Source: Liolophura sinensis (lineage: Eukaryota; Mollusca; Polyplacophora; Chitonida; Chitonidae). From it: a stretch of 64,000 nt of DNA. Shown piece after piece: positions 23,554-35,265 of the stretch. A program made the translations under genes and the position numbers. Numbering within the stretch: position 1 is the first letter of the stretch; every line of letters begins with the position of its first letter. The notes beneath the pieces were generated by a model that made no database searches, was not told the DNA's origin, and worked only from the letters and a program-made list of their open reading frames with translations. The stretch covers positions 21,213,501 through 21,277,500 of the forward strand of contig NC_088303.1 in assembly GCF_032854445.1 (NCBI RefSeq). Direction: 5' to 3'.

Positions 23554-24430
23554 GCCATCACTTCTACGTCTAGTGTGAAATAAATTTGTTTCATACACAG
23601 CATACTTCTGACGACAGCCACATCCCATGTTGTTGTTTTGAACTCCTGCCAGTGTCAATAACTAAGATGCGCGTCAACTTCATTGGGCCGTGAATCGTGC
23701 ATATTTATGAAGGAAAATACAGGGCTTTGAAGAATTAATATGGCTCAGTAGAAGGTAGATGATGTCGGATTTGGCTGGCTTGATTAAATGACAATATCAC
23801 CACTGGAATCTAACTGATATTTGCGATAAGAAAGTCTGACTGGATGTACTATTCTAGATTTCAAAACAAAGTTTGTTTTTATCACAAATCAAGGACATTT
23901 GCGCTCTGTTCCATTGTGATGAACAGGTTGTCCCCAACAACATTATCCCTGCTCTCATCGGCTCCACAATCTCTATGTTATTTAAAAAGGATTCTTAAAC
24001 GATACTCAATAGCTTATAGCTTAAAGCTTTTCACGACTGATTCACAAAGTAGAGCGCGTGCTTTATCGAGCATTGAGGTAAGGTCTATCAATCAAAGTTG
24101 TATTTTTGTGATTTTAGAGAGAGACACTGTCGTAATAAGCCAGCTCGTGATTACATTTGTTTGTACACAAAGAAAAAAAAAGAAAAAAATCAAAGACAAA
24201 AAAACCGAGTGTATAGTGATGCTATTCTTCCCGTGACAAGGAAATGGAGAATGAATGACACCACGTTAAATGAGGTTAGCACTTGGCTCATTCGACATAA
24301 ATATCAAATATCAAAACCAGCGGAGAGTAAGAAATTAATACAATGCCTAGTGAAAATGTCATACAAGCAGCACAAAAACTCTATACTCAAATTGAACTAT
24401 AAATGTAATGATGTAAAACACTGACATCAC
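23554..24430. other. Flank of solo LTR; partial module B/C junction sequence
   Basis: Around 23925-23990, GTTGTCCCCAACAACATTAT and CTGCTCTCATCGGCTCCAC match the post-module-B sequence at about 39705-39760. Otherwise it is AT-rich with no gene. Confidence 0.5.
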
Positions 24431-25785
24431 AATGGGTTTTGTTGCACAGTAGCTAACTGCGTTATGGGATGTCTCCCTTCGACAATGAGTTGACACAGAA
24501 ATAGTTTCACACAAGAATAGGGCTGACGAGTCAACAATAACGTTTCTTATATGTACCTTTTACCCTTTCAGAACATCCTGTTATTTTTGACATTGACGAA
24601 ATCTGTATAGATTCTTTCTTTTGCAACAGCTCTTCTGTGTCTGGAGGGTAATTTTTTTACAGCCTTTAACAGATTTCGTTATTTTAACCGGTGTGAGGTC
24701 TACTGCTACATTTTGGCTCCAGGCCAAAAACAGTGACGTAAGGGGCACAGAAAAATGCATCTTAATGTGTTTACAATGTGGTTGGCGTGATAAAAATACA
24801 ACTTTTGGTGTTTTGGAGAAAAAAACACAGTTGCTACAATACCAGTTGCTATAGGCAACATATTTTCTTGCCGGGTTAAAGTACTAAGCTCGCACGTTGA
24901 TTATGTGCAACTGAAACTGCATTACCTATGACGTTTAACTCACTGATGAGCCATATGCGAGAAGGAATCCTTTAACTTAGCGAGTTCTGTTATTTCAAGC
25001 TGTCATTAATATAATCTATATTCCGACTGAATCGCATTTTATGTCTTACAACCACACATGATACGCCCAAGGGCCCGTGTACACGCTACAATTATCAAGA
25101 GATGCTTTTGATAAATACATCTAAGAATGAATCTCTGCAACTAAAATCGTTCACTTCACATCCAGCGACGAGGTTTTAATCATACGACACCATATGTTAC
25201 AAATTACCAATTGGAAGTGAAGCAACGATAATTTAGAAACCAAATTGAACCCAATATGTCGTTTTAACGTTATGGACGAAAGCATGCTCATGTAATAATA
25301 AACAAAAGATGTGATAATTTCATTCAAAACTGTGTAACGCGCCGACGCAAGAAACTCTTTTTTGCTAATGTACGGTTGGATTTATTTGAAATGAAATCAC
25401 ACTGATTGGCAGCGCGGACGTTTTCGCCTTTTGCCCTTTGTTTGGACGCGTGATGTAGCCTTTGTAATACATGCCTATTTGTTGGAGAATTTGGGGTGTT
25501 TTGTTCAGACACAAACCATAATTCCCCACTTTTTGAGAAAAATGTTTGTGCCACGTAAGTCCTTCCGAATCGATCCACCACGACAGAAGGGATCCATTTT
25601 TTCACCGTAACGCTTTAAGTGTGTTCTTCACGTGCGATGGCAACAGTGGCACAAACGAGATAGTGACAAATTTCTAGATGGAGTTTTGTTATACCGATAC
25701 AGCCTTAGAGTGATACTGGCCTATTGCACGTGACCACCCACACAGGACTTCTGCTAGGGAGGAGGAGGAGAGCATTTGGGCGGAA
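24430..25785 (+). repeat. Module E, copy 2
   Basis: Shares GCGTTATGGGATGTCTCCCT, GAAATAGTTTCACACAAGAA and CAACAATAACGTTTCT with copy 1. It shares AGATAGTGACAAATTTCTAG, a CACGTGACCACCCACACAGG-like stretch and TTCTGCTAGGGAGGAGGAGG with the copies at 34.0 and 49.65 kb. Confidence 0.75.
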
Positions 25786-25799
25786 GACACCATTGCTTT

Positions 25800-26030
25800 A
25801 AGCATTGCTTACAGAAAACCGCTGCTTGGTAAATCACTGGAGGAAACACACCCCTGATGTATGATTTGAGGAAACCATAGACTGGTGCATTGTGGGCACA
25901 AACCGATACCCGCTGTATGGCAGGAGGAAACCTTTGTATGATGAAGGGCTGGAGGAAACCTCTGACCCTTTTGTAGCTGGAGCCAGGCGGTGCAACCCGT
26001 AGATGGACCCAGGCGGAGCAACAGAGACTT
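25800..26030 (+). repeat. Degenerate minisatellite, unit about 30 bp
   Basis: About seven diverged units contain GGAGGAAACC, TGTATGAT and related variants (for example CTGTATGGCAGGAGGAAACC). It sits between modules E and A, like the array at 19660-20000. Confidence 0.75.
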
Positions 26031-26039
26031 TGCTAAGGT

Positions 26040-26370
26040 GTTACAACTGATGACACTGATAAATCATCGTGAAATTCCAATGCAAAAAGGTGGGAGATTG
26101 AGACTGGTCAAAACAGTCACCGTGCTGCAGTATGAGGAAATACTGGAAGCTAATTGATAAGGAGAATTCACATTTTAGGTTCATGCAGAAAGCACTTAGC
26201 CAATCATGTATCTATTGATTATATTTCTCTTCCTCACAATTGTTTTATTTCTTTGTCACAGTAAAGAAATCAACGCCAGCGATACATGTACAAAACCATC
26301 GGTATCGATTATTATATCGGGTCCTATCCACTGCTAATTTCATATTACTGCATGACTAAATATTCTCCAT
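26040..26370 (+). repeat. Module A, copy 3 (partial)
   Basis: Keeps the start (GGTCAAAACAGTCACCGTGC, GGAAATACTGGAAGCTAATT) and the end (ACCATCGGTATCGATTATTA, CCACTGCTAATTTCATATTA). The middle of about 0.7 kb is missing. Confidence 0.72.
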
Positions 26371-26377
26371 TGTTAAA

Positions 26378-26642
26378 ATTTATCTATTTATTTATTTGAT
26401 TGGTGTTTTACCCCGTACTCAAGCATATTTCACTTATAAGACGGCGGCCAGCATTATGGTGGGAGGAAACCGGGCAGAGCCCGGGGGAAACCCACGACCA
26501 TCCGCAGGTTGCTGATAGACCTTCCCACTTACGGCCGGAGGGGAAGCCAGCAAGAGCTGGACTTGAACTCACAGCGACCGCATTGGTGAGAGACTCCTGG
26601 GTCATTACGCTGTGCTAGCGCGCTAACCAACTGGAGGCCTGG
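26378..26642 (-). mobile_element. SINE family A, near full length
   Basis: One of the best-preserved copies. The plus strand reads TTATTTATTTGATTGGTGTT (tail), GACGGCGGCCAGCATTATGG, CGGGGGAAACCCACGACCAT, GACTTGAACTCACAG (B-box complement) and GCTAGCGCGCTAACCAACTG (A-box complement). Confidence 0.9.
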
Positions 26643-26999
26643 AAATAATTATTGCAGCGATATTTCAATGTATTAGTGATAAAATACAGCTGGACATAAA
26701 TGCACGACATTACTGAATATTCACGCGTAATTCTTTGTCCTAAGTGACATAATACACACGTTCTGGGAGTTCTGGGGTCTTCCGCAGAATGCCGGATGTA
26801 GTCAACTGGATCAATCGTGTTTGTCGTCAACATCCACGGAAAACAAGGTAAAATGAGGTCAAAGTTAGGCCTACGCCTTGACAAAAGCGAAGTTGTTTCT
26901 GCACTGAGTTCCCTCGAAATGCAAAAGTGCAGAGTTGTCTTCTGAAAACTGAGATAGGAAGAATGAGCATCATGTCAGATGTAGTACCGTGTGAACGTT

Positions 27000-28460
27000 A
27001 TTGTTTATAGGATCATACAAATGTGCAAACAGCACCGACATCAGCGTCTTTTATTGATTTCCCTGGTTTGCTTTAATGTTTTGTGTTTGCCCAAATTTAG
27101 ATCTTAATGCGCGATTACCCTCTACCTCAACCCTAACTCCAGTCCAGGCACATGCTAGTGCATTCCACAGGCAAGAGTGTGCTAACAGAATGTATGAGCT
27201 GTACACAGTGCGCTGAGCACAAGCTATCAGCATTTGTAAATTAGGCGCAGAGCAATAAATAATGGCTGTTTTGTTTGCCACACACTCAAACTGTGACAAG
27301 ATGAAGTATATGACGATTTCTGTAGGGAAGGATGATGAGAGTAAGGATAGTATAGTAACACTGGGTCCACATCAGAAAAAACAGAACATTTGTTACTTAC
27401 ATTTGTTATGTACATATGTGTTTTCTTCATACTGAAGAAAAACAAGCTCATAAAGTAACATACTTCTTCCTAAGAGCTGGGCTGCTGCTTTAGGTCTCTT
27501 TGAATAAACATTTCCTTTCTATTGCAGTAAGCAGATTGACTTTCAACAAAGGAAATTCCGATTTCTGGCATAAATCATCTTTCATTTAGTAAACAAAATT
27601 TCTCGACTGTAAAAGTCTCCAGCCTCTTACAAGATTGTTAATTAGTAAAAGAATTCTGTTAGCGTTTCTGACTATAGCGTTGATAGGAGGTGTGGTGATT
27701 TGAAAGCAAGACACAAAGCACATCTTTGGGCTTCCAAAAACCAAAAAACCAAATAACCATCTAGAATATACTGTGGTAAGAATCTCTTGTTTGCTAGGGA
27801 GTAGACAAGGAGTAGAACCTAAACAATTGTTGCCCTATCACAGTCGGGGAGCGACACAAAAGCAATCATGCGGAGATTATCAAGATTTCCAAGAATTCTG
27901 ATGGATTTAACACCAATGCATTTTAGCGAAACGTTAAAATTACTTATCCACCATAGATATTTGACGATTGCTCAATCAGTAAAAATCTGTTACTTTTGAG
28001 GATAGGATATGCTATTCACACGCATGTCCTGCAATGGCGATAACACTTTATCCTGTCCGCTTGGATGACCGAGAGAAAAGCAATTGTCAGTCATAGGTCT
28101 TCCATGAAATTTAGTCTGTCCATTTCAATATGGACAATATAAAGGTAATAAGTCTGAAATCATGATAAAGTTGACAGATGTCTGGTTCACGCCTCTCTCA
28201 AGCATGAGGCGCTGATGCTGATAAATAGAATACAAGCCTACTGGCGCAACACTGTGCTCTTGAGAAATATTCTTATTATGGATGTCAGCATGAATGATTT
28301 GATTAAAAAAAAATGCCAACAAATGGTATAGAGTAAATCTATACCCAGAAGCAAAACCATTTCACTGCGGCACCGAAAGACTTATTTTTTTTTTGATGTG
28401 CCTCTTCATTTCTTTCTTTTCTGGAACATTTAACCTATATGTGAAAATCCTTTTGCATAA
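27000..28460 (+). repeat. Module C, copy 3
   Basis: Contains CAGCGTCTTTTATTGATTTC, CATTCCACAGGCAAGAGTGT, TTTGCCACACACTCAAACTG, GATAGTATAGTAACACTGGG, AACATTTCCTTTCTATTGCA, AGATTTCCAAGAATTCTGAT and CTTCCATGAAATTTAGTCTG. It is uninterrupted and one of the clearest copies. Confidence 0.8.
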
Positions 28461-28479
28461 AATCGTCACCGGCTAACAG

Positions 28480-28670
28480 CTGTAGCCCGACAGACTGGAC
28501 ATCCACCGGAGTACTTTTTTCACAGATGGTATGATCGACGTTGATGTTAAGACAATACTCACTATTTAAGGTATATACATCAGGATTGATGTTTTAGCAT
28601 CATTATGGGGAACTGATATATTTTCAATAAGAAGCTTGCTATTATATTTCCGTTGATATTCATGGACAGT
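28480..28670 (+). repeat. Module D, copy 2, left part
   Basis: CATCATTATGGGGAACTGAT followed by AATAAGAAGCTTGCTATTAT matches copy 1 at 17642-17690. Homology then stops and resumes at about 32015, so roughly 3.35 kb is inserted. Confidence 0.75.
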
Positions 28671-29390
28671 CCTTCTTGGGATAATAATAGGGCCGCACCG
28701 AATTACTTCCCTTGAGGTCACTCTCCCGTTTATATGGAACGTTTTAATGAGTACGCTGTGGTTAGGTGGGATGCCAGAGACTGGATAATGGCAAGTTTAA
28801 AGGAGAACCCAACAACTTTATTTTGAGACTAAATCTTCCCCAGATACAATATTTTAGCTGTGTTAGTATGAAAACTGCAGTTAAAAAATATTATTTTAAC
28901 TAGGTCCACTTTAAAAACTCGATTAAAGTTGGACTGTCAGTCTATCTTGTCAGCCGGGGGGCCCTGGTCGGGTGACGTGATGCCGTGAGGGCCTGGTGGG
29001 ATTATGTGGTGGAGAAACGAAGAGCAACAGTTGATTTTTTTTCAAGAATTTTTGAATTGACTTCTTGAAAGTTTGTCATTTCAAACAAATAATAATAATT
29101 ACAAAAATCACAAATAGCGTCAATGAATGCTCTTTCGTGCCCACTGAGCTGCATTGTTTGCAAAGTGGGGTATAATACGTTGCATTGTTTGCAAAGTGGG
29201 GTATAATACGTTGCATGGATGATCTTTCAGCCAAACAAGTTGATCCTTGTTTGCATATAAAACGTGGCATGTTTGATCTTTCGTGACGGTGTTTCATGAA
29301 GTTTTAGTGCAACAGCCTTAGCGCGTTTAACCAGTGGTAGTCCTGTCGGTTGCATTCTGTCTAGCTTATTACATGAGCATACACTGGGAT
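28671..29390. other. Left part of the 3.35 kb insertion in module D
   Basis: No coding domain was recognised. A perfect 31-bp tandem duplication lies at 29150-29211. This stretch may be LTR or 3' sequence of the neighbouring Ty3/gypsy relic, but no matching LTR pair was found. Confidence 0.4.
29150..29211. repeat. 31-bp tandem duplication
   Basis: TGCATTGTTTGCAAAGTGGG plus 11 more bases occurs twice head to tail, without a mismatch. Confidence 0.97.
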
Positions 29391-29439
29391 TGTAAGATTA
29401 TGAACAGTGTTTAAAAATGTCTCTGCATCTTTGTCCATA

Positions 29440-29640
29440 CTGGGTCACCATACTTTAGTACGCAGACGGATTTTCGTCTTGACATATTCTCGATGGCCAT
29501 CGTGCGCAAAACGAATCACTCTCTGTTCTAACTTATGCGGTATAACGAGTCGTGTTCCCATTAAAACAAGTTTTCCAAGCATGGTCAGTTCATGACGAAT
29601 CGTTATTGTCTGTCGCAGCTCACATATTTCGGTGTCTCAT
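29440..29640 (-). pseudogene. Ty3/gypsy integrase N-terminal (H2C2) region, broken
   Basis: The minus strand reads GKLVLMGTRLVIPHKLEQRV, then IRFAHDGHREYVKTKIRLRT and KVWWPSMD. This resembles the RLVIPxxLRxxVLxLAHEGHxGxxKTK...WWPGxD signature just before the integrase catalytic core. No DDE core was found beyond it, where the fragment appears to end. Confidence 0.85.
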
Positions 29641-29826
29641 GCTGATTCACGCTCGACGTCTGTAGCAACAGGAACTGCATTTTCTGCAACAAATTATACG
29701 TACTTCTCAGCAACATTCCTGCCAGTATTAGCTTTACCAATCGGCGGTCACCTAGGTAAAGATGTTTGTCTTTCCATGTAGGTATTGTACGGTGAACGAA
29801 TATTGCTGAAGATGTAAAACCCAGCG

Positions 29827-30090
29827 TTATATTCTTTCTGATGGTTTGAAATGCTTCGAATGTATCACTTCCAGGGGCTTGTGGTCCATGGTTAGGTCAA
29901 AATCAGAAGAGTATGTATACAAGTGAAACCCCTCACAGGCCCATACCAGAGCTAAGGCTTCTTTCTCCGTTTGACAATACCGCTTTTCAACGTCAGTTAA
30001 GCTGAACTTTGTGCTGTTCACGTTTCAGTTGAAACAACACTGCACCCAATCCCAATGGGCTAGCATCAGCGACCACACAAGCTTTCGCAC
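29827..30090 (-). pseudogene. Ty3/gypsy RNase H domain, broken
   Basis: The minus strand reads ACVVADASPLGLGAVLFQLK near 30080-30020, with the first catalytic Asp (ADAS). After a frameshift it reads FSLTDVEKRYCQTEKEALAL, including the Glu, and then DFDLTMDHKPLEVI, the TDHKPL motif with the next Asp. The order and spacing match the RNase H that follows RT in Ty3/gypsy pol. One frameshift separates the two halves. Confidence 0.9.
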
Positions 30091-30349
30091 CAGCGACTCC
30101 CTTTGATTCCCCCCCCCCATGGAGTGTTGTTTTTTTTTTCGTAGCGGTTCCGAAACTGAGGCTAGGTCTAGAAGAGATCTAGAACTGAAATTCATCAGGC
30201 CCAGGAACTTCTCCCCTCAGTTGCTGTCTGTGGAGATCTCGCATTTACCTTGGGTTTGTTCGGGCTAACACCTTTGGCAGATAAGTCTATGCTCATAAAT
30301 GTCATTTTATTCATTCTGAGCGTGTAATATCACGTCTATTTTAGGTAAT

Positions 30350-30780
30350 GTTGCCGAAAGTCTTTGCAATCTTTAGTCATGATCTTGGACATCATTCCCG
30401 TGCAGAATTATATCATCAGACAGATTCTGCGAACGCTCAAAGCCCTGTATGCATTGTTGTAAAGCATGCTGATAAATTTCTGGAGATAAGCTTAGGCCAA
30501 ACATCAAGCATTTGTAAATACATAATCCCTTGTGAGTCGCAAACGTTGTAATGTGGCACGGCTCCTCTGCAAAGACTATGTGATGATACCTTCATCACAG
30601 AGCCAGCGATAACACAACTTCTTTTGCTCGTCGAATGTCAAAGCACAGCCTAATTTCTCCAGACGGTTTCGGCACTATTACATGGGGACTGACCCCCGGT
30701 GCAGGACTGCTAACTTGCGCAATTATTTCAAAGTTTTCGAGTTCATACGATTTTTCTTCCACTTCTGATCACTAGTGGAA
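30350..30780 (-). pseudogene. Ty3/gypsy reverse transcriptase, broken
   Basis: The minus strand near 30720-30640 reads GVSPHVIVPKPSGEIRLCFD, matching the WVSPVVVVPKPxGxxRLCVD motif at the start of gypsy RTs. Near 30470-30400 it reads EIYQHALQQCIQGFERS and then LSDDIILHG, the catalytic SDDI box with both Asp present, followed by a stop a few codons later. Intervening RT motifs are deleted or shifted. It is disabled by stops and a missing segment. Confidence 0.85.
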
Positions 30781-31109
30781 CGGAATTCCTGGCGGTTTGT
30801 GCAACCAGCTTAACCTTTGGATTTAGATGAATCTTCACCTAATGGTCTTTCAGTTTTCAACTCCTTGAAAACACGATTTGAACTCAATAGTTAAGAAATC
30901 AATATCTGTCTGCAGATTGTTAATTTCTGGCCCTAAAGTTACACCAAGCTAAATACTTATTTTTCTACCTAGTAGAGCCTGTCCCTGTTACTCTACAATA
31001 ATATATTCTGCGTCTACCTGTTTGTTGTTCGCGACAGTTACTTACGCAAACGCGTTCACGTCTGGTTTGTCTGACTCAAACGGGACACCCATGGAATTAT
31101 GGCAATACT

Positions 31110-32015
31110 CGTGGAGAACTTTCGCAGTCCACAAATCATAATTTTTTAGCCAAATCAAGCGATACACCTGCCGGCTGCGCTATGAGGATCCATGCAGTTG
31201 GGCCAGCTGATTGTAAGTTGCACTGACGAAAACAGTCTGTCAGTCAATAACGGTGAAAGTAACAACCGAGCTAATCTTTCATGTTTAAAAAAAAGATCGT
31301 CGGCAAAAATAGATAAAGCTTGAATTATGTTGAATGGAAACAGCGATTGGTAACAGATAGAAATGTCAATTAAATTTTATTTTCTATCTGTGGCATTTAT
31401 AGACCATCTATGTAGCTTTACAGTACCCTGTGCTGTGTTACTGTAGTTGCAAAGTACACTTGGGCATGGAATAATTTCAAAATGAGTTGTAAAAGTATAG
31501 CGAATGTCTCCTGTGGTCTGTGATGTACACGTAGAGAAGTGTCATAAACTTGCGGGGAATGGTACCACCATGCCGTCACAAGGTCAACTGTGGATCGATT
31601 GTAGTGGAGAACATATTCTGATAGCGGCATAAGCTAGTTGAAATCCTAGGTTTAAGACACATTCTAATTCTGTAAACTTATTTGGAAAGGCCATGGAAAA
31701 CGTTGTGTGTTTCTAAAAATACCTTTAAATTATTTAAAAAATCCTGCTCCTATATAAACACAATAGATACCTCAAGCAAAAGCTGAAAAACATCAACTTT
31801 GTTTAAAATCTCTCTCAACGTTTAATTTGACAACATTTAAGAGGCTGATATCACGTGTTTTACATGTTGATACGTAGAAAATATTTGCCACTGTTGTGAC
31901 ATAACCAACATACTGTATGCTTTAATTGGTTAGGTCACTCTTCTAGTAGTTTCACATTGGGCTCAAAAACTAATTTGTTATAGTCTCTGTTATGTAAGAA
32001 GGGGGGTAATTCAGA
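31110..32015. other. Right part of the 3.35 kb insertion; spacer
   Basis: No domain could be read with confidence. It might contain decayed 5' pol/gag sequence of the Ty3/gypsy relic or unrelated DNA. Confidence 0.35.
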
Positions 32016-32900
32016 GCAGGCTTATTACGAAGACGCCTGACAATACCTGGGTTCCCATGGAATTGATCACAGGACGACAGAGCCTGCATTTGCAGCACAA
32101 CTCTTGGCATGCTCCCTCAGCACAAATATCGCACCACTCTCTGTATCACGTTTGGTCAATACCACATATTTGCTCTGTCAATACTTTGGAGTATCGATCG
32201 ATTTTATGACCTTTTAAAGTCATAGATGTGGTGATTGTTAACGTGATACCCAATCAGTGCCGTCCTTCTTTCTAAGCCATGTGCTCACTGTTCATCGGGG
32301 CAGAAGATAGCCCTTGTTAAAGCTTCGATGTACTGCTGAATTTCCGAAAGCGTTAAAAACCTTGAATTTGGCTGACACGTCTGGCCAGTCTGGTTACGCG
32401 TGCCTTTGCTTTATTCAAAGACTTCGGTTCTGATTTATTTATTTATTTGATTTGTCTTTTACGCCGCACTTCAGAGTATTTGACTTATACGACGTCGGCA
32501 TTATGGTAGGAGGAAACCGGGCAGAGAAAGCCAGCATGAGCTGGACTTTAACTCAATGCGATCGCATTGGTATGAGGGTCATGGGGCATTGCGCCGCTCT
32601 GGCGTGGTAACCCTTTTCGGCCACGGACGCCCAGGTTCTTATTGACAATCCTTCAGGTTGGTTCCAATGGTAAGTATACTGGATTCAGTCAACAATGACA
32701 ACATTCTATGTCCTGCCGCCAGTCTAAGCAAGACAAGCTTTGTTTATTTGAAACTTTCCGAAGTTACCCTAGGCTACATTCACTTTATATATGATAATAC
32801 TTGTGATTTCGACCATAATTCTTATTTTTCAAATATCTTGCAATATCTCTTTGCAGCTATGGCCTAAGCGGAGTCCAAAGTTTCCAAATTCTCCACAAGT
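32015..32900 (+). repeat. Module D, copy 2, right part
   Basis: Resumes with GACGCCTGACAATACCTGGG, CAGGACGACAGAGCCTGCAT, CACTCTCTGTATCACGTTTG, GATCGATTTTATGACC and GTTAACGTGATACCCAATCA. After an inserted SINE it continues with CTTGTGATTTCGACCATAAT and ATTGGTCCAAA-like sequence shared with 46540-46640. Confidence 0.78.
32425..32636 (-). mobile_element. SINE family A with internal deletion
   Basis: The plus strand reads ATTTATTTATTTGATTTGTC, GTCGGCATTATGGTAGGAGG, AACCGGGCAGAGAAAGCCAG and ACTCAATGCGATCGCATTGG. The central CCACGACCATCCGC block is deleted, while both ends are kept. It is inserted inside module D copy 2. Confidence 0.8.
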
Positions 32901-33470
32901 CTAGTGGAATTGGAAACATTGTAATGAAAGAGGTACGGAGGGGTTCAAGTTGAAAATTTTTTCTTATGGTGTGCAAGATAGGCCACTGGGTACTGCTATC
33001 GGCATTAAGAAAAAAAAAACCCTGTAAAACGATGCTGGGCCTAAAAATGCAAAGTGTTTATTGTTTCTTTTGATCTTATTCATGGTATTTTATGATGTTT
33101 ATAGAAAAAGGAATGGTACTTTAGATATGTAAAGAGAATCTGGCCTTCCAGAAGGCGCCTAATACATCGGTTCACCGAGCTTCCATCTCCCTAAACCATT
33201 AAGTGCTGTGTGTATCTAAAAATTAGTGGGGCTGGGGCCTAGGAGATTATACAAGTATTTTTGTTAGACAGTCCGCCCCATTCATGCCTCTGAGACGCTG
33301 CTCTGTCCTGTTTAAGCTGCTCTGAACGTCATTTACATTCTTGTTGAATAACGTTACATCTTGGAACGACGCTTAATGCAACCATGAATCCGTGTGCACG
33401 CCATCCTTTAATGAGATAAGCAATTCTTTTCCTTTAATGAGATAAGTAATTCTGAACATGAAGCCCAGAA
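32900..33470. other. Spacer between modules D and E
   Basis: AT-rich, with a short direct repeat TCCTTTAATGAGATAAGCAA / TCCTTTAATGAGATAAGTAA near 33408-33452. No gene. Confidence 0.4.
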
Positions 33471-34240
33471 AGTGAAAACATTTGCCACATATAGAGAGGT
33501 ACTTTTAATCATACGACACTAGAAGTTACACATCGCCAAAGGAAAGCAAACCATTGACGAGCATGTGAGATTTAGGTTTATATATTTTTGGATGCTGAAC
33601 CTCATTCATACATGTAAAGGAATGCCCAATGAATAAAAGCGTGAAATAAAACACAACACAGTTAAGGTTCGTTAACCTACGATTTAGTTCGAAGTAATCT
33701 TCCATTGAAATGACAAGAACTTAAATCACTGCCATATTCCCCATCTTTTCTAGAAAAGCCTATTGTCACTGTTATGATACACGTGTCTTTCTTCATGGGT
33801 TTGGAGTGCTTTGAGACGGACTGATTGCATAACATAAAGGCATTATTCCATCACTTTCTGTGAGAGAGGTTTGTGCCAAGTAAAAGGAAACTGTTTTAGT
33901 AACAGTGCCCCACTACATAAAGGGTCCATTGTGCTAAGGTAATGCTTTAAGTGTGCTGGATTCTTCACGTGTTTAGAACGAACTGCGCAGATGGGATAGT
34001 GCAAAATTTTTTAAGTCGGCTTGCGGGAACGCATTAAGACATCCAATTGCCAAAATCTTTTGATGGACATTTTATCATGGCCGCTAAAAGTATCTTTCCC
34101 ATTATATCAATACAGCCTGGAGTGAGATTCCACATAGTTTATTCCACATGGTCACCCATGCACACAATCCACTGGCATGAGGTACTACTTCTGCTAGGGA
34201 GGAGGAGCACATTTGTGAATATAGAAAGAAAACGATCACA
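33470..34240 (+). repeat. Module E, copy 3
   Basis: Contains TTTTAATCATACGACACTAG, GGAGTGCTTTGAGACGGACT, GAGAGAGGTTTGTGCCAAGT, CTTGCGGGAACGCATTAAGA, CATCCAATTGCCAAAATCTT, CACATGGTCACCCATGCACA and CTTCTGCTAGGGAGGAGGAG. It matches copy 4 at 49440-49890 closely. Confidence 0.82.
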
Positions 34241-34893
34241 AAAATCTTAGGTGATATTCATACAACTGCCTGTGTTAACTACAGAACTATAATTTCCTGG
34301 TGACAATGGTTTTTGCCAAGGCGATGTATGCAAAGAAGAAATAACTATTGTTTGTGCGACGAATAAAAACAGAACGCATCTATTAGCGGGCTTATTGTTA
34401 GCGGGCGTTTAAAAATCAATCCCGGATCACGAAATATTCAGGTGAGAAATCATGCTGATTTTGTGACGAAAGTATTGAAACTAGAGAGAAATTTCTCCTA
34501 TGTTTGAAATGTATGCTGCCACAGTCCAACTTGACGCGAGTCAGGTAAACAAGGAGGATTTTATCAATGAGGCGGAATCTATTTTGCCCCATTGTACAAA
34601 GGATCTAAATATCGGACTGCTCAACGCAAAAAGGCTTTAGACACACCCCTATCAACTAAAGCTTCTAATTAAGTGACTTGAAATTCTCTGCGTGAATGAA
34701 AAATTGCTGGACGAATCCTTTGATGGCAGGGAGATTGCTATCGAAGGCTATAATATCGTGCGACTTCTGAATCTGCTGAAAACCCATTCCAGATTTACGA
34801 CATAGTCATTTGGAGCCTACTTGGGTTGAAGTTTTTCTCGCATAAACAAAACCTCTGCTTCTCGGCCGTGACCTCTGACAGCGATGTTGAATA
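34240..34893. other. Spacer, no supported feature
   Basis: No coding motif or repeat was recognised. Confidence 0.4.
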
Positions 34894-35265
34894 CACTAGA
34901 GTGCGTGAGTGAGCGCTTGGGGTTTAACGTCGTACTCAACAATTTTTCAGTCATATGACGACGAAGGAATCATTAGGGTGCATGTACGTGTAATGTGCCT
35001 TCTTGTTGCAGGACGGATTTCCCACCGCTCTTTTATTTAGTGCTGCTTCACTGAGAAGACTTACCGAAGGCAAGTAAGCCGCCCCGCCCGAGCCATTATA
35101 CTGATACGGGTCAACCAGTCGTTGCACTATGCCCTTCATGCTGAACGCCAAGCGAGGAAGTGACAACTCTTAGGTGTGACTCGATCAAGGATTGATCCTG
35201 GATCTACCAGTCCCGAAGCGGACGCTCTACCAAACTGTGCTATCCGGGCTGGTCGCGATACATTG
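34894..35265 (-). mobile_element. tRNA-derived SINE, family B, copy 1
   Basis: In element orientation the head has GCACAGTTTGGTAGAGCG (A-box) and GGATCAATCCTTGATCG (degenerate B-box). The body contains GGCTCGGGCGGGGCGGCTTA, and the 3' end reads TTTTTCAGTCATATGACG (palindromic CATATG) and ends in CCCCAAGCGCTCACTCACGC. The inverted partner at 50455 is very similar. This is a family distinct from SINE A. Confidence 0.85.

Larger units (their letters stand above)
29390..31110 (-). mobile_element. Ty3/gypsy retrotransposon pol relic
   Basis: The minus strand holds, in pol order: the end of a protease (ALLGR near 30970), reverse transcriptase (30760-30350), RNase H (30090-29827), and the integrase H2C2 finger region (29640-29440). 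The order PR-RT-RH-IN identifies the Ty3/gypsy class. Stops and frameshifts run throughout and gag and LTRs were not found, so it is a dead fragment. It lies inside the interval that splits module D copy 2. Confidence 0.9.

Noticed and set aside
25324-25605. 93-codon minus ORF in module E as an independent gene
   Set aside because: Other E copies show only partly similar readings with stops. It is kept only as part of the module-coding hypothesis.
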